DNA of 64,000 bases from Candidatus Treponema merdequi (GCA_018064525.1 JAGHVB010000055.1:1-64000); one strand, 5' to 3'; numbered from the stretch's first letter, positions 35,901-45,439 are shown. The notes: a model not told the origin generated them from the letters alone. A program made the numbers and translations.

Positions 35901-38900
35901 AGATTTATACAATCAGTCAGGAAACTGACAGACCGAAGATTGAAGCAAGTAACTTTTATAACGTAACAGATAAAGCTAAACTTATGAGAACACCTTCAGA
36001 AGGTGCAACTGATGAAGGAAATATTTTTGATGGTTCGTCTGCAACAAAACTTATGGGAAGTTTTACTGATGATGACGGAATTGAAAATGCATGGATTTAT
36101 CTCTACAAAGAAAATGGAAGTGATTATATTGAAGAAGGACGCTCTTCCAACAGATATAATCTTTCAATCAAACAGGGAGCAACAACAACAGCATTCTCAT
36201 TTGACGGACTTCCTTCAAAAGATGGAATCTATAAAGCAAAAATTGTTGTACAGGATGTAACATATTCTGATGCAACAGATAATTTAATCAGAAGTTACAG
36301 AGAAGCAACTCTTGGTGAGTTCTATTTTGGTATTGATGCAAAACCACCTGTTATCTCTGAATTTAAAGTAAACGATCTTGATAATGATGAACAGGTATTT
36401 GCAAATAATTCTAAAGAAATAAAATTTACAGGAAAAGTTTCTGATCTCTTAAAACTTGAACAGTCTCCAAAGACATTAAAACTTGATATTAAATCAGCTG
36501 GACGAATTATAAAAACAATTCCATTTGAGCCTGGAGCTGGAAAACAGATTACATGGGATGATGGAAAAGATTACAACAGCGGTTCATTTGAATACAAATT
36601 TAAGTTTGAAGAACATACTGATGTTACATGGTCAGACGGTACTTATGAATTTGCATTTACAGCAGAAGATATTTACGGAAGAACATGTTCAGTTTCTAAG
36701 AATGTCGTAAGAGATACAAGTGTTCCTGTAACAGACATCAGTTCTGTAACACCTTATGTTAAAAAGACAGTTGATGTAAGTGGAATTCTTACAGAAAAAA
36801 CTTTCTTGAACGGAACATTTAAAGTATCCGGAACTGTTGATGAAGTTAACCTTGAAAACGTATGGTTTGAAGTTAAGTGTGACGGAAATACTGTAAGTTC
36901 TAAAAACTTAACTCCACCAAAACAGGGAAAATGGTATTCATTCAGTGAAGAAGTTAAAATTGATTCAACTGACATAACTACATGGAAAACTACAGATGAA
37001 AAACCTGTAGAAGTAGTCGTTCACGCACTTGATAAAGCAGGAAACGAATCAACAGTATCTACAACTGAATATAACAATAACGAATCATTCGAAATCAATC
37101 AGTCTACAGATAAACCTGAAATTACAGGTAACAATTTCTGTTTAGTTACGGATCTTGATAATCTTTCTACTTCTACTGATTTTGCAAACAACAAAGGTAA
37201 TATCTTTGACAAGACAAGTAATAATAAACTCATTGGAAAAGTAGAAGATGATGATGGAATTGCAGAGATAACAGTAGTTGTTTATAACAGAGATGGAAAC
37301 GTTCAGATTTCATCAACTCCTGTAACAGGATTTACTCATGGTACAACAACTGCCGCATTCACATTTGCAGGATTGCCAGAAGTATCTGGTGTTTACAAAG
37401 TTCAGATTGTGGCAAGAGATATTACGTACAGCAGTTCACTTCCTGCAGCAGTAAAAGCAAACCGTGAAACAATTTACGGTCCGTTCTATGTTGCAGTCGA
37501 CAGTGAAAATCCTGACCTCGAAGAAACAAAAGTAAATACATCTGATACTCAGTATGTAAGTAATATTAAGAGCAGTATTGAATTTGGAGGAACAGTTTCT
37601 GATGACTGGGAACTTGCATCTTCTGATAAACTTGTTGTAAGCGTTACTTACAAAGCAACAGAAGCTTCAACTCCATCTCCGGTAACAAGCCTTGCAGAAA
37701 CAATATCTGTAAGTGATGAAGGTACATGGGTTCATCCTGTAGATCTTAAAGATGTTGCTGCAGATCCTTCACATGGAATTGATGCAAAAACATACGGCTC
37801 TGGACTTTATACATTTGTATTTACAGCAACAGATAAAGCCGGAAAAACAAATTCAATTACAAGAAAAATATATAAAGATACAATCGCTCCTCAGTTTGGA
37901 ACAAGTACTATTACCAATCCGGAAGAATCTGGATATGTAGCAGCAAATGTAAAACCATATATTTCAACTGCTAAAAATGGTGAATGGTATAATACAACCA
38001 CATTGAATGTTACTGGTGGAGTAAGTGATGTTGGAAGTGGTGTTGCAAAAGTTGAATATACTCTTAATGCAGCAATGGCTTCTCCGTTATGGACAGAACT
38101 TGCAGGAACATCTTCGTTTGGCGGTGTAATTGCGGGAGTATTAAATGGCGGAACAATTACTTTGCGTGTAACAGATGTCGCAGGAAATACAGCGCAGACA
38201 AGCATCACAGGAATTAAAATTGATATTGATGTACCGACAGCTGTCGTAACAGAAATTGACGGCAACACAGAAGGTCTTGGAAATATTCTTACAAACGGTC
38301 AGAAAGACATGGTTGTAAAAGGTACTGCAAGTGATGCTTTGAGTGGAATTTCTTCGATTAAGATTAAAGTAGGCGACAAAGTGTTTACTTCTCCTGATGT
38401 AACTGTTACAAGTTTTGTTCAGGCTAAAGACACTGAAGGCGTCGATATTCCAGGAACATTTACATGGGAAGCAACAATTACAAGTTCTCATTTGACAGCT
38501 TCTGGAACTGTATGGGCACAGGTTTCCGATGGTGCTGGAAATACATCTGATGTAAATCTCTTCTCTTTACAGGTTGATAATGTTGATCCTGAAGTAAACT
38601 TTGCAGATTCAATTATTGATGCAACAGTAAATAAAAAGATTACAGTTTCAGGAACGGGTGCTGATGACCAGAAACTTTCATTGATAAAACTTGAATACAA
38701 GTCTGGTGAAACAGAATGGAAAGAAGTTACTCACAATGGTAAGCCTGTAGACGATACAACTGATCCGGGGCTTACAGTTACAGGAACATACAACTGGAAA
38801 CTTGATGAACTTGATACTGAAAAAGCATTCGGAGCAGAAATATACGACTGTGATTCTTCAAAAGACGGTGTACAGGTTCTTCTTCGTGCAACTGCAACAG

Positions 38901-41900
38901 ATGCTGCAGGAAACACAGAATCAACTGAATGTACAATTACAGTTGATCAGGATACTGACCGACCAAACATTATATTTACAAACCTCGGTGACCTTACTGG
39001 AATGTCGTCATCAAGTTACATCTTCTTTAATAACACTACAATGATGGGCAATATCGAAGACGATGATGGAAACGTTTCTGATTTTAAGGTTATCATTAAA
39101 AAGGTAACAGAATCAGAACCAGACCCTGATTATCCGACAGAAGCTGAATGGACAACAGCCGCAGCAATCAATGTTCCGGTAACAAACGGTTCATTCAAGT
39201 GTGATAAACTTGGACAGGGAAAGCAGGCTGTATATTTTAGAGTTACGGATAAGAAAGGCAGCGTATTTGTTTCAAAAGCATCAAAGGCAGATGACGCAGT
39301 ATATCTGAAAGATGAAACAAATACATTTGGAGATGCAGTACATGGAGACAGTGCACTTTATCTCAAAGTCGACACAGTAGACCCTTCACTTTATGATGGT
39401 CTTGAATATAACCTTAAACTTAACTCTGACGGAGTTTACGAATTAATTCCATCAACTGATACATCAACACCATGGACAATATCAATTGAAACAGTAACAT
39501 TCGGTGGAATCAGACCAAGCTTTAAACTCAGAGTATTTGCCCGTGATGATAACGGAATTAAATCCGTAGTTGCAACAATGGGTGACAGTGAAGAAACTCA
39601 GGGTTACAGAATTTATGACGGTGAAGAAACTTCTGCAGGTTCTGGCGTATTAAAAGCAGGTCACGGACCGAAGTTTGTAAAGAAAGCAGAAACAAGAATC
39701 TTTAATATCAAAGGTCAGGATACAGAGTACGAAGTATGGGAAAGCCCTGATCTTTTGACAGGAAAAGATGAAGATAAAGGAAATCTTAAAGATGGAATCA
39801 TTAATCTTAAACTCGAAGTATTTGATAACGGTTTGAGAAATTCATCTAAGACACTTCAACTTAGTATTGATAACACAGCTCCGGTTGTTAATGTAACAAG
39901 TCCAAAGAGTACTATTACAGTCAGCGGAGAAGTTAATTCATACGGTGATGTTTCAGAAGCAAGTAAGATGTATTATGCACTTTCTACAAGTTCAACTATA
40001 TCACCTGATTCTGATGCTCCTGTAACAAAGTGGTTTGAAAATGGAGTTGCAGAAGGATACAACATTGCAGATATTTCATCAAAAGTGAAATATGAAGAAA
40101 TGAAAGATGCCGGAAAAATCTGGTATCTCTATTTTGACAATGACGCAGATCCAAACCAGCTTTATACTCACACAGGAAAAACTCTTAATGAGTACATCAT
40201 TGATTATGGAATTACAGATGCAGATGCATTGAACAGAGAAACAAATCCATTCTCAAAAATCGTAGAACTTTATCTCTGGATTAAAGCAGTTGATGAAACA
40301 GCAGGAAATGTAAGTGAAACATGTCATAAAATTCTTCTTGATCCTCAGGGAGACAGACCGATTGTTGAAATTACATATCCTGTAAAAAAACCGGAAAAAG
40401 ATGAAATTGTAATCGGTGGTGGACACATCAAAGTTTACGGTGGTTCAGAAGCCCGCAATGCAAAGACAATCCAGAGTGTCTGGGTACAGCTTGTTGCAAA
40501 GAGCGTTCACTCTGGTACAGTTAAATATCCATCTGACAGCGGAATTGTTTCTTACCGTGGTCAGACTAAAAATCATAACGATGACTGGTCTTCAAATATC
40601 CAGTATGAAACTCTTTCAGACGGTTATAAATTTACAAAATTTGAATTTACAAAAGAAGACCTCGATTATCTTGCAGATGCAGGTTATAAAGTTTATAAGA
40701 TGAGCTCTTATAATCCGGAAACAAGTGTTCAATGGGTTTCTGGAAACAGTTTGCAGCCGGGAGAAAGTGCTTCTGATTATGCAGCTCTTGTTAATATTTC
40801 CGGTACAACATGGAATATTACAGTAAACCAGAGCGGTGAATTTAACCCTCTTAAGAACAGTGACAATCCAGGTCTTGATGATACAAACAAAGTTGCAATG
40901 CGTGTCTTTGCAAAAGACAGTGCAGTTAAGTTCAGTATTCCATCAGATATAATTTTCGAAGTTGATAACGGTACTCCTTATTACGGTGCTTACCAGAATA
41001 TTTATCTTGTTCAGTCAGATGAAACTGGTACAGTAAACTGGGATGCTCCTTGGACAGCATCACGCGAATATACAGAAGATATGTTCATCCGCGGAAACTG
41101 GTATGTAATCGGAAGTATTGAAGATGACCAGAATATCAAGAACTTTGCTGTATTCAATCATAAAACTAATACAACAGATAATCTTGTTGTAGATAATGTT
41201 AAACAGGCTTCTTCGGCAAACTTTGATGTCGTTAATATTACTGCAGAAGGACACAACGGTTACTTCTTCAAATACAAGCTTGATACATCAGCTGAGGTTG
41301 GTGAAGTTCAGCTTACATTTACGGCAGATGATAATGCTGATCCTGTTCATACTGGTACAAAAGAAATCAAATTAAAATTTGATAACCTTAAACCAGAATT
41401 GATAACAGATGCTGCAAAAGGTTATAACCTTAAACCAGCAGTTAACAATACAGATAATTTCTATAAACTTAGTTCTGCGGTAAAAGAAGATAATAAATCT
41501 GGAAACAAGCAGTCTGGATTTGATTACGTTGCATTCTACTTTATGCGCCGTACAACAGGAAATGTAATTTATGATGTAATGCAGTCACGCTATGAAACAG
41601 GCGATACAACTGCAAATATAGCAAACAAGATAACAATTCCAGATAATCTTGAATCTGCTGAATGGATTTTTGAAGATGGAATTTACTGGAAAAAACTTTC
41701 TGTAGAACGTGACCCTGCCGGAAACCTTCTTGGAAAACTTATTCTCTCTGCTTCAGATGAAAATATTCATACAGGCGGACTTGTAAAAGTCGGCGGAACA
41801 AATTATTTAATCAGTTCTATTTCTGCAGACGGAAAAGAAATTTCGATTGCCGGAAATCCTCCGCTCACATACAGAGAAGCTTATTTTGCACGCGGTGTTA

Positions 41901-44900
41901 TGGTTTGTAATAATACTGTAACAGAAAGCTCTGGTGGAACTTTACAGTCTGCGGCTCACGGTTATGGATACGGATACTATTCTGCTCCTGCAAATGATGA
42001 CGGCGACCGAATGATTGAAAGCGTTTCAAATGAAGGAACAACATGGAAATGGGAATCAAGCATCAACTCTAAGAATATTCCTGACGGTCCAATCGAACTG
42101 CATTACATTGCATTTGATAAAGCCGGAAACTACAGTGTAGGAATTATGTCAAATGTTGATAAGACAACATTCAGCACATATACAACTCCAGACAGACCAT
42201 CTACAGCTTCAGAACTTGATGCAATTGCTTATACATATGATTCAGCAAGCCCTGCATTCGTAAGCAACAACAGACCTCGTATTGCCGGTGTAATTTTTGG
42301 AACAGATAACGACGGTGATGGAAATGTAACAGAAGAGTCTTATGATCCAGTTAATAAAAAATGGAATGATGGCGAAATGATTACAGCATTTGCCGGATGG
42401 TACATGGCTGATTCTGAATCTGATTTCTATGACAGCGATTATGATTTTGGAAACCGCGTAAAAGGTGTTGAACATAACGGAAAACTTGCAAACGGTGATG
42501 ACGTATTTGAATTTAACGTTCCAAAAGAATTATCAGAAGCACAGTTTACAATTAAAGGCCGCACAGTTGTTAAACCAGAAGTTGTCGGTGGTAACAACGG
42601 AATCAAATATACATACGAAGTCAGAGCAACAAATGATATTACAACATTGCCAGAATATAGATCTGGAGCAAAAGAATTTGCAAATGTTGCAGGAGCTCAG
42701 ATCAATAATGACTCTGTAACAGAAGCAATCCGTAAAAATGTAAAGATCGATCTTTCTCTTGAGGAACTCATAAAGAATGAAATCTCAGATGGTCAGAATA
42801 AAATGTTTACATTCAAAATCTGGGATATGACAGAAGGAACAACAGCCGGAACAACAAGCCAGTATGCAACTGTAAATATTATGGCTGATGTACTTCTTCA
42901 TGATGAAGTTCCTCCGACAGCATGCATTACTCCATTCTTCTGGAGAAGAAATGCAAATACAGGTGCACTTGAAAATTCACTTTATCAGAATTCAAAAGAT
43001 AATGGTCATATTGAACTTGAAGATGACTGGAAAAAGTCTTCGCTTTGTACTCCTGCTGACGGTGGAATTTATGACGAAGATCCAAAGGTTTCTGGAACAG
43101 TTGTCATTCGTGGAATTGCGACAGACAATGTCCGTGTAAATACAATTAAACTCCGTGTTAAAAAATCTGGCAGCGATGGTACAAATCCAATATTTAACGG
43201 TGATGCATTTGTAACAGTTGCGGAGCGTGTTGGTACAACATGGCAGTCTAAAACAACACTTGTTGATGACGGAATTGAACTTGTTCCGTTTGACAGTTCT
43301 GATGAATGTGCAGTAAAACTTGTTAAAGAAGAATTTACCCGCGAAGCAAATACTGTTTACTTTGCAATTGCATGGGACACAGCAATGATTGCTGATGTTG
43401 CACAGAGTGATGTTGAAGTAGAAGTACAGGCTCTTGATGCCGGAAAAATGACAACATGGAACAATTCAACAGGAAAACCAAATGTCACAGTAAATGCAGC
43501 AAGTGCTGCAAGTACAACACAGACAGTAAAAACATCTGAGACACCATATTACAAAATGGATGTTGTTCCATATATAAGTTCCATTGAGACAAATATGAGA
43601 CAGTCAAGCGGACTTAAGAAAAACAACATTCGTTCTGCAAGCGGAAAGTATTCTGTAATCAAAGGAAGTACTGCAGACTTTATTACAGTTTACGGATTTA
43701 ACTTAAAGCCAACGGATGCAAGAATTGTAAACAGTTCAACTGTTTCTACAGGAATATCAGCTGAAAGCGGTGTTGCACTTACAAAAGGTAATGTAAACGT
43801 TGACGCTAAAAAAGGTGCATATCAGAGCTGTGGAATTTCAAATAACGGATCAAAATCAGGCTATCTCGAATTGTTCGTAAACGGTATCCGCACATTGAAC
43901 AATGTAAACTGGAACGACGCATCAGGTGAATACGCAGCTAAGACAGATTCAAATAATAAGATTCTCATATCTGAATACGAATATCTTTCAAACCGCGAAG
44001 CCGATTACAACAGCACAAAGAATGTTCAGTTAACTGATGACAGATATTTGAGATTCTTTGATATGAAAAAGACAAATACGAAAAATGGATATTATCCTGT
44101 AATGATTATGGATGGCAATGATCCGGTATTTGGATATGTGGATTCGAATGGATGTACTGATGGAACTTGTACATATGTTCCTCAATCATTCCAACCACAG
44201 CGAAGAAAATTCAATGGTTCTAATGGAAATACTATTTCTACTGAATACTTAGTAGGTGGTATTACATTTGATCAAATGGCAATGGCTAAGGATAGTGCAG
44301 GTAGATATTACCAAGTATCAGTTTATAATCAGAATGGTGGATCAATGGCATTATACTATGATAAATATGCTTCCTTGTATAACAATGTTCAATGTGGTTA
44401 TGGTGATAACACAGGGGATTATAGTACTTACAATAATGTTGGTTGGCAACTTGGTACACGTTATACTGGATATGTAGGTAATTATACTTATAATTCAAAT
44501 AATAATGCATTATCTTTGGATGGTATGAATATTGATGGAGTTCTTGTCGACCGTTTCCAGAATATAAAATTAATAGCAGATGGAGATTCTACAACAACTA
44601 CTGGTGCAAGAGTTTACCATGCTTATTATGATGATAAAGATGGAAAACTATATTTCAGACAGTTTATTATTGGTAAAAAAGTAAATAATAAAGTAACAAA
44701 ACAATTATATAGTGGCTCTGGATATGAACAATATACAAATCTAACTGAAGGAACAAGTTATACTGCAACAGTAAACAGAAAAGAAGTTATTTCAGGTTCT
44801 AAACATTACGATTTCGGCATTGTAAAGAATAACAACAATTCTTATGCAGTATTTGTTTATTATGATTTCTCTGCAGGAAAACTAAAACTTAGATATTCTT

Positions 44901-45439
44901 CTGCTTTAGATGGTACTCCAAATCAAGCTATTACTTGGACAACAAGTTCTTTAGATTTACCGGAATATGTAGGTCAGTATATTTCGATGGTTGTAAGTGG
45001 AAAGAGTTTGCATATTGCAGCATTTGATGCTAATGACAGTGATTTGAAGTATATTTATGTACCAGATTATTCAACATCTAATAAAAATGGATTTACAGCA
45101 ATGACTGTTGATGCAGCTGGTTCTGTCGGTAACTGGACTCAGATTAAGATCCATGATAATAAGCCATATATTGCTTACTATAACGCAACTGAAACAGGTG
45201 GACGTGATGCAATTAAACTTGCATATGCAAACAATGTTCTTGGAAGTGTAACAGAAGGTGTAGATAAATCAGGTTATACAACAACTGGTTGGGAATATAT
45301 GACAATACCGTCAGTAGATCCAGCACAGGGTGGAAGTTTGAAGTTCCAGAATGTATGTCTTGACTTTGACTCTGCCGGTCGTCCGGTTGTCGGTTATCTC
45401 GGAACTAACCTTGAGTTTGGTAAGTGGATTGATGAATAA
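29972..45439 (+). CDS. Giant (5155-aa) Ig-repeat surface lipoprotein
   Basis: One uninterrupted 15.5-kb frame. The N-terminus has a signal peptide with a spirochaete-type lipobox LFSNC (Cys28), so it is lipid-anchored and probably surface exposed. The body is built of Ig-like modules with recurrent DTxxPVVxIxSVTP, YLNGTVxVTGTVxExYLxDVWYEV and KDKAGNE motifs. Several modules form supra-repeats of about 385 residues between 32.4 and 37.9 kb. From about 43.6 kb the sequence changes to a Tyr/Asn/Gly-rich beta-repeat region (HAYYDDKDGKLYFRQF, FVYYDFSAGKLKLRYSS), resembling a propeller-like C-terminal domain. A strong GAGGGG site precedes the ATG and a terminator follows. A role as adhesin or stalk is inferred. 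Confidence 0.85.
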   Translation: MKHLMKKGLLKLTYAFLCLSSLILFSNCEVGLGEAVDTQAPTLSVTYPPASSVIREDFTIAGVCADDTKVTSVVIEVKNTDENNALYGTYFGVVSGNEWTATLNPKAGDSWSLKDGRYVAEVYATDAAGRKSGTNTLPFDVDNTAPLFILSSPASKDKDNPTAYGSCFKISGTIADDHTVSEMTVKLFDKDADPETAQPLNGEVWTETNIETAGGTEIEFANQKGKAVTDEKTRAQSEELKRRYNSIYTATSGDMEFLCKVVTSDSARIYRNPKEGFNNTSGNTTETFYLYDDVYDDWLSSASGLDASKVKKIINGTSTDTSISEDTKIYVKNVFDSKKSSKAYFTLNPDANPKYQIFGFGTNNINTTCAKASGGQGVTVNLCAGRNGIKVSPETIAVYQFGPYDEPLSDADVNKLYGALDKFTEFYNTEKAASRAVTLAYNGDSAPEKVPAYPVDIDPAEFGNYASGSVESYNYQVNLSPMLEPSLYYYLAVIGKDKENSYADPLTKLYVFQGMTSSKPPRLFWPSEKSSSAEVGGVTLSFTNDAAEQGVVVNKGNELKPGVKGSGDIHFEGYIENDDGWGKINKIILSGSRKDLTDPAATPDNYNIDITGSFDKSNGKWSYDFSGVSVADKLYSYELTVTATNDSKLTDSKTRKFYVDTKLPEIEYNDITPYVTADKDGTPECAYRTDDYLLNGTFKLSGSVEDDYLEDVWYEIQSSDESGNTVRAKSFEFDGDNGHGLWYSFLDKVKIDSTDVNKFKTYNNKEVVIELHAKDKAGNEAVKTLTEYINEPSVSGAPATNKKCWINQISDAPVLTGSNVDFDLNDVSKLSANPQGGGAGNVFDTKTSIMGVATDDDGIKTIEVEIKKPSESWGIPDSTNYGKKLTTQSFSYSNMPTEAGVYDARVIAIDSTYENPSSLTEAEKNLYRRTEKIFKIAIDAEAPTLTETVAGDSETKYTKKGGTVKFGGTISDDYKLAKLETSSGTLVKSPLTLTVKTPADASGNKDYLNAAGQRIKKDVSGKYINQVTHAEENPEFMLDVNYTGTGLVQDKDGNWNVDFVMPSGDDVQTGMYELTFTACDEFGRTSSVIRSVYIDTQAPVVKITSVTPSIMKDGDMYLNGTIRVNGTVEESYLDDVWYEVWVDGVIKGTYPEIGSSGKRFGAKYAISGDDIKIDTTGLCELNEVKEINIKVMAKDKAGNETIYTFADLLNAENSTSYKAYISQETDKPAFTSSNFHKVTDKDNLNKVSSSDVTGNIFDGTVSGISINCNIKDDDGIGTESGAVSVNITDEAGTSISGYPKNQTITSESTNQQFEIPMPTEGGFYKATITARDVTYNEITSRDAKAYRNVSYGPYLFAIDSQLPVLLLNEAADTTQFVKKGDSITYTGTVSDDLLLPANNSTEPNKGALKVLVKGGSVNETNPVTVSFADSDRKNGTWSYTYSIPANATDGTYTFTFTATDSYGRITTETRSVIVDTTEPEVTIRSVTPSVSKENDSNLYLNGTVSVTGTVNEMYLEDVWYEVWVDGIKKTNVVGLDVNGEKHLGVKNDIKNEISIDTTAFGNLASRKLIDVKIKAKDKAGNIGETDFVKYLNETGNANKAYIDQPTDNPVFTFSNFYRVTNQQNCQKTSVSDETGNMFDGTSGTIRINGTVTDDDGIAAGDSSITIYVTDKNGINIPEYSNQKFTVNAATTNQQFAFTLPKNGGFYKAYVTATDKTYNETTVNDAKKYRQTIYAADTSSAVPVGYWFAVDTDTPVVKFDGESETVTEIEKFAKPGDVITYTGTISDDLLLPTENALKVQIKGGNVNETNPVTGITFDSEHKTATWSYSYTVPSDATDGKYTFTFTVTDSFERTSTEARSVIVDTTDPVVAIRSVVPEVESEGNKYLNGKVKITGTVNDTYLSDVWYEVVVDGTKVVNLTGADTNGNVKLGPVTAINDNIEIDTTKLTDGKSIDVIIHAVDKAGNEGSKSIKEFNSNQIYTISQETDRPKIEASNFYNVTDKAKLMRTPSEGATDEGNIFDGSSATKLMGSFTDDDGIENAWIYLYKENGSDYIEEGRSSNRYNLSIKQGATTTAFSFDGLPSKDGIYKAKIVVQDVTYSDATDNLIRSYREATLGEFYFGIDAKPPVISEFKVNDLDNDEQVFANNSKEIKFTGKVSDLLKLEQSPKTLKLDIKSAGRIIKTIPFEPGAGKQITWDDGKDYNSGSFEYKFKFEEHTDVTWSDGTYEFAFTAEDIYGRTCSVSKNVVRDTSVPVTDISSVTPYVKKTVDVSGILTEKTFLNGTFKVSGTVDEVNLENVWFEVKCDGNTVSSKNLTPPKQGKWYSFSEEVKIDSTDITTWKTTDEKPVEVVVHALDKAGNESTVSTTEYNNNESFEINQSTDKPEITGNNFCLVTDLDNLSTSTDFANNKGNIFDKTSNNKLIGKVEDDDGIAEITVVVYNRDGNVQISSTPVTGFTHGTTTAAFTFAGLPEVSGVYKVQIVARDITYSSSLPAAVKANRETIYGPFYVAVDSENPDLEETKVNTSDTQYVSNIKSSIEFGGTVSDDWELASSDKLVVSVTYKATEASTPSPVTSLAETISVSDEGTWVHPVDLKDVAADPSHGIDAKTYGSGLYTFVFTATDKAGKTNSITRKIYKDTIAPQFGTSTITNPEESGYVAANVKPYISTAKNGEWYNTTTLNVTGGVSDVGSGVAKVEYTLNAAMASPLWTELAGTSSFGGVIAGVLNGGTITLRVTDVAGNTAQTSITGIKIDIDVPTAVVTEIDGNTEGLGNILTNGQKDMVVKGTASDALSGISSIKIKVGDKVFTSPDVTVTSFVQAKDTEGVDIPGTFTWEATITSSHLTASGTVWAQVSDGAGNTSDVNLFSLQVDNVDPEVNFADSIIDATVNKKITVSGTGADDQKLSLIKLEYKSGETEWKEVTHNGKPVDDTTDPGLTVTGTYNWKLDELDTEKAFGAEIYDCDSSKDGVQVLLRATATDAAGNTESTECTITVDQDTDRPNIIFTNLGDLTGMSSSSYIFFNNTTMMGNIEDDDGNVSDFKVIIKKVTESEPDPDYPTEAEWTTAAAINVPVTNGSFKCDKLGQGKQAVYFRVTDKKGSVFVSKASKADDAVYLKDETNTFGDAVHGDSALYLKVDTVDPSLYDGLEYNLKLNSDGVYELIPSTDTSTPWTISIETVTFGGIRPSFKLRVFARDDNGIKSVVATMGDSEETQGYRIYDGEETSAGSGVLKAGHGPKFVKKAETRIFNIKGQDTEYEVWESPDLLTGKDEDKGNLKDGIINLKLEVFDNGLRNSSKTLQLSIDNTAPVVNVTSPKSTITVSGEVNSYGDVSEASKMYYALSTSSTISPDSDAPVTKWFENGVAEGYNIADISSKVKYEEMKDAGKIWYLYFDNDADPNQLYTHTGKTLNEYIIDYGITDADALNRETNPFSKIVELYLWIKAVDETAGNVSETCHKILLDPQGDRPIVEITYPVKKPEKDEIVIGGGHIKVYGGSEARNAKTIQSVWVQLVAKSVHSGTVKYPSDSGIVSYRGQTKNHNDDWSSNIQYETLSDGYKFTKFEFTKEDLDYLADAGYKVYKMSSYNPETSVQWVSGNSLQPGESASDYAALVNISGTTWNITVNQSGEFNPLKNSDNPGLDDTNKVAMRVFAKDSAVKFSIPSDIIFEVDNGTPYYGAYQNIYLVQSDETGTVNWDAPWTASREYTEDMFIRGNWYVIGSIEDDQNIKNFAVFNHKTNTTDNLVVDNVKQASSANFDVVNITAEGHNGYFFKYKLDTSAEVGEVQLTFTADDNADPVHTGTKEIKLKFDNLKPELITDAAKGYNLKPAVNNTDNFYKLSSAVKEDNKSGNKQSGFDYVAFYFMRRTTGNVIYDVMQSRYETGDTTANIANKITIPDNLESAEWIFEDGIYWKKLSVERDPAGNLLGKLILSASDENIHTGGLVKVGGTNYLISSISADGKEISIAGNPPLTYREAYFARGVMVCNNTVTESSGGTLQSAAHGYGYGYYSAPANDDGDRMIESVSNEGTTWKWESSINSKNIPDGPIELHYIAFDKAGNYSVGIMSNVDKTTFSTYTTPDRPSTASELDAIAYTYDSASPAFVSNNRPRIAGVIFGTDNDGDGNVTEESYDPVNKKWNDGEMITAFAGWYMADSESDFYDSDYDFGNRVKGVEHNGKLANGDDVFEFNVPKELSEAQFTIKGRTVVKPEVVGGNNGIKYTYEVRATNDITTLPEYRSGAKEFANVAGAQINNDSVTEAIRKNVKIDLSLEELIKNEISDGQNKMFTFKIWDMTEGTTAGTTSQYATVNIMADVLLHDEVPPTACITPFFWRRNANTGALENSLYQNSKDNGHIELEDDWKKSSLCTPADGGIYDEDPKVSGTVVIRGIATDNVRVNTIKLRVKKSGSDGTNPIFNGDAFVTVAERVGTTWQSKTTLVDDGIELVPFDSSDECAVKLVKEEFTREANTVYFAIAWDTAMIADVAQSDVEVEVQALDAGKMTTWNNSTGKPNVTVNAASAASTTQTVKTSETPYYKMDVVPYISSIETNMRQSSGLKKNNIRSASGKYSVIKGSTADFITVYGFNLKPTDARIVNSSTVSTGISAESGVALTKGNVNVDAKKGAYQSCGISNNGSKSGYLELFVNGIRTLNNVNWNDASGEYAAKTDSNNKILISEYEYLSNREADYNSTKNVQLTDDRYLRFFDMKKTNTKNGYYPVMIMDGNDPVFGYVDSNGCTDGTCTYVPQSFQPQRRKFNGSNGNTISTEYLVGGITFDQMAMAKDSAGRYYQVSVYNQNGGSMALYYDKYASLYNNVQCGYGDNTGDYSTYNNVGWQLGTRYTGYVGNYTYNSNNNALSLDGMNIDGVLVDRFQNIKLIADGDSTTTTGARVYHAYYDDKDGKLYFRQFIIGKKVNNKVTKQLYSGSGYEQYTNLTEGTSYTATVNRKEVISGSKHYDFGIVKNNNNSYAVFVYYDFSAGKLKLRYSSALDGTPNQAITWTTSSLDLPEYVGQYISMVVSGKSLHIAAFDANDSDLKYIYVPDYSTSNKNGFTAMTVDAAGSVGNWTQIKIHDNKPYIAYYNATETGGRDAIKLAYANNVLGSVTEGVDKSGYTTTGWEYMTIPSVDPAQGGSLKFQNVCLDFDSAGRPVVGYLGTNLEFGKWIDE
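32400..37900 (+). repeat. Five tandem supra-repeats (about 1.15 kb each)
   Basis: Units begin with a TDxPxxTxSNF-like motif near 32402, 33648, 34790, 35929 and 37108. They continue with GNxFDGT, DDDGI, an FYKAxxTAxDxTYNE-like block, the KxGDxITYTGTxSDD-like block and the DVWYEV block. The middle copies are most alike, which suggests recent duplication or gene conversion. Boundaries are approximate. Confidence 0.75.
44060..44960 (+). other. Segment of atypical codon use inside the giant gene
   Basis: Between about 44180 and 44930 I count 9 CAA and 4 CAG glutamine codons, and TTA/CTA leucines are frequent. The rest of the gene uses CAG almost exclusively and CTT for Leu. The reading frame is continuous across both edges. 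This fits a recombined or imported C-terminal cassette. Confidence 0.5.
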
